From CAYZEZ01 sp964477295 (lineage in GTDB: Bacteria > Bacteroidota > Bacteroidia > Bacteroidales > SM23-62), in assembly GCA_964477295.1 (NCBI GenBank), contig CAYZEZ010000022.1, forward strand, positions 1 to 26,834: a stretch of 26,834 nucleotides of DNA, written 5' to 3'. A program made the position numbers and the translations under genes. Every line of letters begins with the position of its first letter. The stretch's first letter is position 1. Below are positions 15,070 through 22,622 of the stretch, piece by piece. The notes beneath the pieces were generated by a model. The model was given only the letters and a program-made list of their open reading frames with translations, did not search any database and was not told the DNA's origin.

Positions 15070-16188
15070 ATGCAAAACAGATACCTGGCCTTATTAGTTG
15101 TACTGATTCTGACACAAACCTCTTATTCACAGCATAATACGGAACGAAAAAGGGTAAGGGAACTGGGCATCTCTGTTGGAGAGATGCAAACCGGACCCCT
15201 CAATGCCATCACCGATGTGGAAGGCTTACTGGTTGGACACAAAACCCTCATCAAGGGAGATTCTGTCAGAACGGGAGTTACTGCCATATTACCCCATTCA
15301 GGGAACCTGTATCAGGACAAGGCCCCGGGATCAATCTTTGTTTTCAATGGCTACGGCAAGCTGACCGGTTACACCCAGGTGGAAGAACTGGGCAATATAG
15401 AAACCCCTATCATCCTGACCAACACCCTGAGTGTCCCGACTGCAGCAAATGCCCTCATTAAGTATTCGCTGCAGCAACCTGGAAATGAAGAAGTGAAATC
15501 TGTTAATCCGGTGGTGGGTGAAACCAATGATAACTACCTGAATGATATCAGGGGATTGCATGTCAGAGAACAGGATGTACTGGATGCTATCATTTCGGCA
15601 AAAGGCGGAACGGTGGAAGAAGGCTGTGTCGGAGCAGGCACGGGGACCACAGCACTTGGATTCAAAGGAGGTATTGGCACAGCCTCCCGGGTAACGCCTG
15701 AATTGAACGGGCAACAATACACCATAGGTGTGCTGGTGCAATCAAATTTTGGCCGGTACCTGGTATTAAACGGAACCAAAATCCCAAGAGATCAGGTACT
15801 GGCAGACAATGCACATGGAGACGGATCCTGTATGATCATCGTTGCCACAGATGCCCCGCTTGATTCGAGAAGCCTCAGACGCCTCGCGAAACGGGCTTTT
15901 ATTGGAATGGGCAGGACAACCACCTATATGTCAAATGGTTCGGGTGACTATGCCATCGCCTTTTCTACTGCATATACTATCCCTCATAGTGGTGAAACCT
16001 GGACAAACACAATACCTGATCTTCTAGCCAACGATGCTATGACAATATTATTCAAAGCCGTTGAAGAAGCCACCCAGGAAGCCATCTATAATTCACTTTT
16101 TATGGCCACAACTACAAAAGGATTCCTGGGACATAAAATAGATGCACTGCCAATTAAAAAGGCAATGGACTTAATGAAAATCAAATAA
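15070..16188 (+). CDS. Secreted P1-family (DmpA-type) aminopeptidase
   Basis: A 372-residue N-terminal-nucleophile hydrolase with a signal peptide (cleavage near SYSQ, residue 20). The start of the mature protein, RVRELGISVGEMQTGPLNAITDV, matches the DmpA/P1 pattern, and HGDGSCMIIVATDAPL contains the expected self-cleavage site between Gly252 and Ser253, with Ser253 the catalytic nucleophile. The conserved GCVGAGTGTTALGFKGGIGTASR (about 185-207) is present. Known members release N-terminal residues from D- or L-amino acid peptides and amides; DmpA itself is cytosolic in its host, whereas this protein should be periplasmic or secreted. It is divergent from the DJ-1/PfpI gene. No Shine-Dalgarno is seen. 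Confidence 0.9.
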   Translation: MQNRYLALLVVLILTQTSYSQHNTERKRVRELGISVGEMQTGPLNAITDVEGLLVGHKTLIKGDSVRTGVTAILPHSGNLYQDKAPGSIFVFNGYGKLTGYTQVEELGNIETPIILTNTLSVPTAANALIKYSLQQPGNEEVKSVNPVVGETNDNYLNDIRGLHVREQDVLDAIISAKGGTVEEGCVGAGTGTTALGFKGGIGTASRVTPELNGQQYTIGVLVQSNFGRYLVLNGTKIPRDQVLADNAHGDGSCMIIVATDAPLDSRSLRRLAKRAFIGMGRTTTYMSNGSGDYAIAFSTAYTIPHSGETWTNTIPDLLANDAMTILFKAVEEATQEAIYNSLFMATTTKGFLGHKIDALPIKKAMDLMKIK

Positions 16189-16277
16189 AAGTGGAATTAT
16201 TCATTTTCATCAATTAACTTTACTTATCTGGTATTATCCGGATTTTTCTTTAACAGACCATCCTTAACATTATAATC

Positions 16278-17078
16278 ATGAGCCACGATAAAGAAAAAAA
16301 TGAGAAAAGACTCGACAAGCAATTTTATTTTAAAGAGTTAGAAAAACTTCAGCTTGACCTTGTATATATGCATGATTGGGTAAAACAGAAAGGCCTTAAA
16401 GTTGTCGTAATTTTTGAAGGCCGGGATGCGGCCGGGAAAGGTGGTGTAATAAAAAGAATTACCCAGAAGCTTAATCCCCGCATCTGTCGTGTAATCGCAC
16501 TGGGTGTTCCCACTGAAAGAGAAAAAAATCAGTGGTATTTTCAACGATACGTCCCTTATCTACCTGCAGCAGGGGAAATTGTATTATTTGACCGGAGCTG
16601 GTACAACCGCGCTGGCGTAGAACGTGTGATGGGATTTTGTACAGAGGATGAGTACTGGGATTTCCTGAGATCCTGTCCGCGCTTCGAAGAAATGTTAATA
16701 CACTCCGGCATTATCCTCATAAAATATTGGTTTTCAGTAAGCGATGAAGAACAGGAAAAAAGATTCAAGGACAGGCTCGATGATCCCACCAAACACTGGA
16801 AATTCAGTCCAATGGACCTGAAATCAAGAAGCCGCTGGGTGGAATATTCACGGGCAAAGGATGAAATGTTTTCATATACCGATACTAAAATATGTCCGTG
16901 GTATGTGGTAGAAGCCGACGATAAACGGAGGGCACGGCTGAACTGTATCCATCATTTTCTGAGTATGATCCCATATAAAGTAACCAAGCACAAAAAAATC
17001 AAACTGCCACCTATCATAAAAGAGGGATATATCAGGCCACCGATTTCTGACCAGACATTTGTTCAGGAAGTTTATTAA
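16278..17078 (+). CDS. ppk2: Polyphosphate kinase 2 (class I type)
   Basis: A 266-residue cytoplasmic PPK2. The Walker A motif FEGRDAAGKGG is at 46-56, GVPTEREKNQWYFQRYVPYLP follows at about 76-96, and the Walker B FDRSWYNRAGVERVMGF is at 104-120. The lid region DDPTKHWKFSPMDL is also family-typical. PPK2 enzymes move phosphate between polyphosphate and nucleoside diphosphates, mainly making GTP or ATP from polyphosphate. Size and motifs fit the one-domain class I group. It starts 89 bp after the P1 peptidase and 97 bp before the GH3 gene, far enough to be a separate unit. No ppk1 or exopolyphosphatase is nearby. Confidence 0.94.
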   Translation: MSHDKEKNEKRLDKQFYFKELEKLQLDLVYMHDWVKQKGLKVVVIFEGRDAAGKGGVIKRITQKLNPRICRVIALGVPTEREKNQWYFQRYVPYLPAAGEIVLFDRSWYNRAGVERVMGFCTEDEYWDFLRSCPRFEEMLIHSGIILIKYWFSVSDEEQEKRFKDRLDDPTKHWKFSPMDLKSRSRWVEYSRAKDEMFSYTDTKICPWYVVEADDKRRARLNCIHHFLSMIPYKVTKHKKIKLPPIIKEGYIRPPISDQTFVQEVY

Positions 17079-17175
17079 AAAGACTCCAGTCGCCAATTGA
17101 TACTCGGCAAAAAGACCTGGGACGAGGATACAAAAATTTCTTATATATTTTCTATTAATATAAATACCCCAAATA

Positions 17176-19788
17176 ATGAAGAAAGTTTTTATTCATTTCC
17201 TGTTTATTGCTATTCTCTCGATTAATAACAGCTGTAACAAAACAACCTATGAATATCCTTTTCAGGATCCTGATCTGTCATTCGATGAACGTGTGGATGA
17301 CCTGGTTTCAAGAATGACCCTTGAAGAAAAAGTCAGCCAGATGGAATATACTTCTGACGCCATTGATAGGTTAGGCATTCCTGAATATAATTGGTGGAAT
17401 GAGTGCCTTCATGGTGTTGCCAGGATGGGCAAGGCTACTGTTTTTCCACAGGCCATTGGCATGGCGGCTACTTTCGACCAGGATCTCATGTTCAAAATAT
17501 CAACGGCAATATCCGATGAGGCACGTGCCAAATACCACCGGTACCAGGCACAAGGAAAAAGAGGGATTTACCAGGGTCTAACATTCTGGACCCCGAATAT
17601 CAATATTTTCAGGGATCCTCGCTGGGGCCGGGGGATGGAAACATACGGTGAAGATCCATACCTGACAGGTAAACTCGCTGTTTCCTTTATCAAGGGACTG
17701 CAGGGCGATAATGAAAAATACCTGAAGACGGTGGCCACTTCAAAGCACTACATTGTACACAGCGGTCCCGAACCCGACCGTCACTCCTTCGATGCCATCA
17801 TTAGTGAAAGGGACTTTCGCGACACCTACCTGCCGCATTTCAAAATGAGCGTGGAAGAGGCCAATGTGTATTCCGTGATGTGCGCCTATAACAGGTATAT
17901 GGGGGACCCTTGCTGTGGAAGCAACACAATTTTAACAGATATTCTTAGAAACGAGCTCGGATTCGAAGGTTATATTGTATCAGACTGTTGGGCTATTCAT
18001 GATTTTTTCGAAGGACATATGGTTTCTGAAGCCGCAGATGATGCATCCGCCCTGGCGGTAAAATCAGGAACCGACCTGAATTGCGGAAACTCCTATCCTG
18101 CACTCGTTGAAGCCGTCACAAAGGGCCTTATTTCAGAGGAGGAAATTGATGTCTCAGTAAAAAGGCTTATGATGGCAAGAATGAAACTGGGTATGTTTGA
18201 TCCGGATGAAATGGTTCCCTGGTCAGATATTCCTTACGAAAATGTCGATTCCAAAGAGCACAGGGAGCTTGCTTTGAAAACTGCCCGGGAATCTGTTGTA
18301 CTGCTTAAAAATGAAAATAACTTGCTGCCACTCTCCAAAGACCTTGGGAAAATTGCCGTTATTGGTCCCAATGCCAATGACGTCGAGGTACTTCTTGCCA
18401 ATTACAACGGCATTCCCGTGAACCCGGTCACCCCCCTGCAGGGAATGATTGATAAGCTAGGTGAGGAGAAGATTATCTATGCACATGGATGTGAAAATGC
18501 ACCTCATTTGCCTGCACTTCAACCGGTACCTGGCACTGCTCTTTTCACGGGAAAAGACATGAGCAAATCCGGAATGACAGGGCAATACTTTGGTAACCAG
18601 AAATTTGAAGGAGATCCTGTCTTTGAACAAATCGATGAAAACATCGATTTCTATTGGTGGGAAGAGGCACCTGACAGCAGGCTGGATGATGATAACTTCA
18701 GTATACGATGGACAGGTTACCTTGTGCCTCCTGTAAGCGGCACATATGCCCTTGGAGGAGAGGGACTAAATGGATATACGATTTTACTGGATGATGAAGA
18801 ACTGGTCAGATTTAATAGCGTTCACGGTGCTTTGAAAAGATATGAATTTGTGGAACTGGAGGCCGGCAAACCTTGTAAGATCCAGATCGATTATTATGAA
18901 AATCATGGAGATGCCAGCATGAAACTATTATGGTCTGTGCCCGGGGAAGATCTTGAAGCCCAGGCCATTGAAGCCGCCAGCCAATCGGATGCCGTTCTGC
19001 TCTTCATGGGACTGTCACCCCGGCTCGAAGGAGAAGAAATGAGGGTTGAAGCGGAAGGATTTAAAGGAGGTGACAGGACCGATATTGACCTTCCCGACCT
19101 CCAGCAGGAGTTCATTAAAAAGATCATGGCCCTGAATAAGCCAACCGTACTGGTCCTGTTAAGCGGAAGCGCAGTAGCCATAAACTGGGAAAATGATAAT
19201 GTTCCTGCCATTATTCAGGCATGGTACGGTGGACAAGCAGCAGGTACTGCCATTGCAGATGTGTTATTCGGTGATTATAATCCTGCCGGCAGGCTGCCCG
19301 TGACCTTTTACAAGTCGGTGAATGACCTTCCTGATTTCAGTAATTACGATATGGAAAACCGTACGTACAGATATTTCACCGGGGAACCGCTCTATCCATT
19401 TGGATATGGACTCAGCTATACAACCTTTGAATATGGCGAGCCTGAACTTGAAAAAGCCGACATCAGTAGTTCAGAGCCGGTAACAGTAAAAGTAAGTATA
19501 ACCAATACAGGGGATATGGCTGGCGAAGAAGTGGTACAAATGTATATTAAGGATGATGAAAGCCAGGCAACCAGGCCACTGAGGGAGCTTAAGGGAATCA
19601 AAAGAATCCATTTTGAAGCAGGGGAGACAAAGGAGGTCGAATTTGTGATCACCTCAAAAGAACTTGAGATCTATGATTTAGACCTGCAGGAATATATCGT
19701 GGAACCAGGCAAATTCACTATTTATACCGGATCCTCATCAAGTTTGGATGATCTGAAATCAGTGCAATTGACTGTAGTAAGCGATTAA
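17176..19788 (+). CDS. GH3-family glycoside hydrolase with PA14 insert (beta-xylosidase/beta-glucosidase type)
   Basis: An 870-residue protein with an N-terminal signal ending at LSINNSC20, so probably a lipoprotein. The GH3 barrel holds YNWWNECLHGVAR (71-83), a pattern typical of beta-xylosidase-like GH3 members, KHY at 190-192, and the nucleophile Asp270 in YIVSDCWAIHDF. A PA14 domain (about 467-590) is inserted in the second GH3 domain, before LEGEEMRVEAEGFKGGDR, whose Glu near 619-620 is the likely acid/base. A fibronectin III-like domain closes the protein (about 765-865). PA14 insertions in GH3 enzymes usually shape oligosaccharide specificity. It would release terminal beta-linked xylose, glucose or related sugars in the periplasm or at the surface. 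No SusC/SusD pair is nearby. Confidence 0.92.
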   Translation: MKKVFIHFLFIAILSINNSCNKTTYEYPFQDPDLSFDERVDDLVSRMTLEEKVSQMEYTSDAIDRLGIPEYNWWNECLHGVARMGKATVFPQAIGMAATFDQDLMFKISTAISDEARAKYHRYQAQGKRGIYQGLTFWTPNINIFRDPRWGRGMETYGEDPYLTGKLAVSFIKGLQGDNEKYLKTVATSKHYIVHSGPEPDRHSFDAIISERDFRDTYLPHFKMSVEEANVYSVMCAYNRYMGDPCCGSNTILTDILRNELGFEGYIVSDCWAIHDFFEGHMVSEAADDASALAVKSGTDLNCGNSYPALVEAVTKGLISEEEIDVSVKRLMMARMKLGMFDPDEMVPWSDIPYENVDSKEHRELALKTARESVVLLKNENNLLPLSKDLGKIAVIGPNANDVEVLLANYNGIPVNPVTPLQGMIDKLGEEKIIYAHGCENAPHLPALQPVPGTALFTGKDMSKSGMTGQYFGNQKFEGDPVFEQIDENIDFYWWEEAPDSRLDDDNFSIRWTGYLVPPVSGTYALGGEGLNGYTILLDDEELVRFNSVHGALKRYEFVELEAGKPCKIQIDYYENHGDASMKLLWSVPGEDLEAQAIEAASQSDAVLLFMGLSPRLEGEEMRVEAEGFKGGDRTDIDLPDLQQEFIKKIMALNKPTVLVLLSGSAVAINWENDNVPAIIQAWYGGQAAGTAIADVLFGDYNPAGRLPVTFYKSVNDLPDFSNYDMENRTYRYFTGEPLYPFGYGLSYTTFEYGEPELEKADISSSEPVTVKVSITNTGDMAGEEVVQMYIKDDESQATRPLRELKGIKRIHFEAGETKEVEFVITSKELEIYDLDLQEYIVEPGKFTIYTGSSSSLDDLKSVQLTVVSD

Positions 19789-19826
19789 TTTTCAGACTAT
19801 TGGCAAACCTGACCGAGTACTGCAGG

Positions 19827-19892
19827 CTGGCAACTGTGGGCTACAGACTGGCAACTGTGGGCTACAGGCTGGCAACTGTGGGCTACAGGCTG
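19827..19892. repeat. 21-bp tandem repeat, three copies, between convergent genes
   Basis: Three near-perfect units start at 19827, 19848 and 19869, each reading CTGGCAACTGTGGGCTACAG plus one base; unit 1 ends in A, the others in G, and a partial fourth starts at 19890. It fills most of the 140-bp space between the GH3 stop and the M1 peptidase stop. CTGCAG-containing words flank it (19820-19826 and 19912-19925). The 21-bp period keeps one frame open, which produces a false short reading frame. Confidence 0.9.
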
Positions 19893-19928
19893 TTTTATTT
19901 GCTCCCACGCTCCTGCAGACTGCAGCAC

Positions 19929-21869
19929 TTACTCTTTAACAATCTTTGTACTCCTAATATCGTGACCTTCCTTAACTGTAACGATATAAACGCCCCTGGT
20001 AAGATTTTGAACAGGCACTGAAACCAGTTGATTACGTGTTTCGAAGTTTCCAACTATTTTGCCTGCCAGGTCAGAGATGGTAATATTCCTGTTCAGATTG
20101 GCATAGTTGAACTCTATCAGGATCTCATCGGTAAAGGGATTTGGCCCAACACTGAAGGTGCCTCCTTCCACTGGTTTCTTAATGATCGAAGAATAATCCA
20201 GGATCCAGTTGTCGGGATCAGCAATCACGCCAGAAACAAAGTTGGGGACACTCACCTGGAATAGCTGTTCTTCTTCAGTCTGCTCCAGACGGATGATCGT
20301 ATCGGATCCATCTATATAGCTTACCTGAAAATCGATATGGGTCCTGAAAAACGGGGTATCATCAGAAGAACCTTTTTGAGTACCCGAAATATTCAGGCTA
20401 TCCTTGTTCTGCCACCAGGTAAAACTGAATCTGGGAAATCCCTTTCCAAAGTACCATTGATCAAAAAACCAGTCGAACTCCCTGCCCGATGTCTCTTCCA
20501 GCACCTGCATGAAATCCATTCCGGTAGCTACACTGTCCTTATATGCACTCTGAAAATTTCTCATGACATTAAAAAACACCGAATCATTATCCAGCTCATA
20601 CCGTAACATATGAATAATGGCAGCACCCTTTTTATACGACAATGCCCCACTGAAAATCCTCCAGATATCAGTGGCATCTTCCTCCGGAATATAGACACTG
20701 CCATCCGGTTCGGTCCTGGCCCGGTCGTGGGCGTTAACCATCCATGACTGTGCCGACTCATATGATACCAGGTATTCAAGGGCAAGGTATTCTGTATAGG
20801 ATGCAAAGCCCTCATTGATCCAGATATCCTGCCATGTGGCACAGGTAACGTTATCACCAAACCACATGTGGGCAAGTTCATGGGAGACGAGCCCGAAATT
20901 AAAATCCGAAAGGGTGGTCATGGTCTGATGCTCCATCCCCCCTCCTATAGGTGCATAACAATGGCCATATTTTTCTTTATCAAAAGGATACATTGAATAG
21001 AGCTCGGAGTACAATTCTATCATTTCCGCAGTCATGTCTATATCCTCCTTATTCTGTTCAAGAAAAAGCGGTTTATCATAGATGTAATTCTGGATCAAAA
21101 TTTTCTCCGCACCTTTTTCCGGGAAGGCATATCCGCTATAATCCTGGTAATCTGATACGCACAGGCTTAAAAGATAAAAAGCAATGGGATAATTTGTTTT
21201 CCATTCAAAGCGGTGTTTCCCTTCCGGCAATTCGGTCACATTGGTCAGAAGACCATTTGACCCGGCCATCAGGGAAGTATCTGTTGTGATAAATATATAT
21301 GCAGAATCGGCCTTATCGGTCAGTATCTGCTTACAGGCAAACCAATCGTTGGCATGAAAAGGTTCTGAAAGGGTGTAGGTAACATGCTGGTCCCATTCGT
21401 AATCCGTTTTGCTTGAAATACCGGAGAAAAATGAATCGTTCCCTCCGGAGCCATTGTAATACACCCTGCTGGTAAAATGATCGTTTTGTTGAAAAGCCTT
21501 CTCCGGGTTTATGCGGATAATATTATCTGCATGAGTAAAACTATCTGTTTTAGCTCCATCAATCAATACTGAATCTATGATTAAAACATCGGATAATTCA
21601 ATTACGACCTCAGAGAGGCTGCCGGATACAACAACAGCCTGCATTTCTGTGAAACCAATCAAATAGGTACTTGTGTCATTAACCTCAAGATCAATATAAT
21701 AGAATACTACATCATAATTCAGCAAACCAGGGTCAGCTACATACGTATCGGAATTCAAATCCTGCCAGCTTTTTAATCCTGAACAATGCTCATCGTAGAT
21801 ATCCTGAGCATTTAACGGTAAAAACAAAAATGCTGAAATGAAAAAAATAAATAACGTGTTCAACTTCAT
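19929..21869 (-). CDS. Secreted M1-family metallopeptidase with T9SS sorting domain
   Basis: A 646-residue protein from the ATG at 21869, which begins a clear signal peptide (cleavage near LNAQ); the longer frame to 21962 adds a non-signal extension that overlaps the HAD gene. M1 motifs: exopeptidase motif GGGMEHQ (about 309-315, His in place of the Asn of GAMEN) and zinc site HELAHMWFGD with His330, Glu331, His334 and Glu353 (INEGFA), which is HExxH-x18-E. The last 80 residues (about 567-646), with VGPNPFTDEILIEF and a final TRGVYIVTVKEG...STKIVKE, are a type A T9SS C-terminal domain, so the enzyme is exported across the outer membrane. It follows the HAD gene by 70 bp. It probably cleaves N-terminal residues from extracellular peptides. 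Confidence 0.93.
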   Translation of the reverse strand: MKLNTLFIFFISAFLFLPLNAQDIYDEHCSGLKSWQDLNSDTYVADPGLLNYDVVFYYIDLEVNDTSTYLIGFTEMQAVVVSGSLSEVVIELSDVLIIDSVLIDGAKTDSFTHADNIIRINPEKAFQQNDHFTSRVYYNGSGGNDSFFSGISSKTDYEWDQHVTYTLSEPFHANDWFACKQILTDKADSAYIFITTDTSLMAGSNGLLTNVTELPEGKHRFEWKTNYPIAFYLLSLCVSDYQDYSGYAFPEKGAEKILIQNYIYDKPLFLEQNKEDIDMTAEMIELYSELYSMYPFDKEKYGHCYAPIGGGMEHQTMTTLSDFNFGLVSHELAHMWFGDNVTCATWQDIWINEGFASYTEYLALEYLVSYESAQSWMVNAHDRARTEPDGSVYIPEEDATDIWRIFSGALSYKKGAAIIHMLRYELDNDSVFFNVMRNFQSAYKDSVATGMDFMQVLEETSGREFDWFFDQWYFGKGFPRFSFTWWQNKDSLNISGTQKGSSDDTPFFRTHIDFQVSYIDGSDTIIRLEQTEEEQLFQVSVPNFVSGVIADPDNWILDYSSIIKKPVEGGTFSVGPNPFTDEILIEFNYANLNRNITISDLAGKIVGNFETRNQLVSVPVQNLTRGVYIVTVKEGHDIRSTKIVKE

Positions 21870-21939
21870 CTTCCTGTAATATATTTCTTGGTATAAAGGT
21901 AACAACGAAAAAGATATAAATATGTTTTTCCTTCTTCGT

Positions 21940-22596
21940 TCACTTTTTTTTAAGCATATCATTCAGCATAGCGATGTGTATACCTGTAAAATCATCAATG
22001 ACCAGATCAACGCCTTCCATCCTGGCCTTTGTAAGGGAAGTGGTCAGAGCCACCACATGCATACCTGCCCGTTGTGCTGATTTTATTCCATTAAGAGAAT
22101 CCTCCATCACGATGCATTTCGAGGGTTCTGTTCCCAGTATATCAGCTGTAATAAGATAGATCTCAGGATCTGGTTTTGCTTTGTTAACAAATGAACTGTC
22201 AACAATGGCAGAAAAAGAATGATTAAGGCCAGTTTCCCGGATTATAAAATCCACATTTTCCCTGGGGGCAGATGTAGCGATGGCAGTGGGGATATTACCT
22301 GAACAGAGTTCGGCTAAAAACTTTTGCAGTCCCTTTACAAGGACAACCTCGGACCTGTACAAATCCCTGTATATTTGTTCCTTTTCCTGGCTCAGGGAGA
22401 GGGCTTCATCCCTTGTCAGCGGCCTTCGGAATAATATATCAAAAATCTCACTGTTGCCCCTTCCAAAAAACATGTCCCTCAGCTGGCTCCTGGTAAGATC
22501 TGATCCATGACGCTGTAAAAATTTCTGCCATGCTTTGAAATGGTATTCAAAATTGTCTACCATTACTCCATCCATATCAAAAATAACTGCCGGCAT
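21940..22596 (-). CDS. HAD-superfamily hydrolase, beta-phosphoglucomutase-like
   Basis: A 218-residue cytoplasmic HAD enzyme. Motif I FDMDGVMVDN carries the nucleophile Asp7 and acid Asp9; the helical cap follows; motif II is IATSAPREN (Ser/Thr), motif III has Lys in NKAKPDPEIY, and motif IV is CIVMEDSLNGIKSAQRAG. The pattern and length match beta-phosphoglucomutase and related sugar-phosphate phosphatases; without the mutase-specific cap residues checked, phosphatase activity is equally possible. It starts 26 bp after the stop of the GH-like/SUMF1 gene and is probably cotranscribed with it. In that setting it may process sugar phosphates released by the neighbouring glycan enzymes; this is inference. 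Confidence 0.85.
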   Translation of the reverse strand: MPAVIFDMDGVMVDNFEYHFKAWQKFLQRHGSDLTRSQLRDMFFGRGNSEIFDILFRRPLTRDEALSLSQEKEQIYRDLYRSEVVLVKGLQKFLAELCSGNIPTAIATSAPRENVDFIIRETGLNHSFSAIVDSSFVNKAKPDPEIYLITADILGTEPSKCIVMEDSLNGIKSAQRAGMHVVALTTSLTKARMEGVDLVIDDFTGIHIAMLNDMLKKK

Positions 22597-22622
22597 CCTT
22601 TTTCGTTCTTCGTTTGTCCAGA

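Noticed and set aside
16189..17175. Promoters for ppk2 and GH3
   Set aside because: The spacers hold only one-mismatch matches to TAnnTTTG (for example near 16213 and 17146) without -33 elements, too weak to annotate.
19827..19892. CRISPR array
   Set aside because: The units are directly adjacent with no spacers, only three copies exist and no cas gene is nearby.
19800..20021. 73-codon plus-strand open frame with repeated RLATVGY
   Set aside because: It is created by the 21-bp tandem repeat, which keeps the frame open, and it runs antisense into the conserved end of the M1 peptidase gene.
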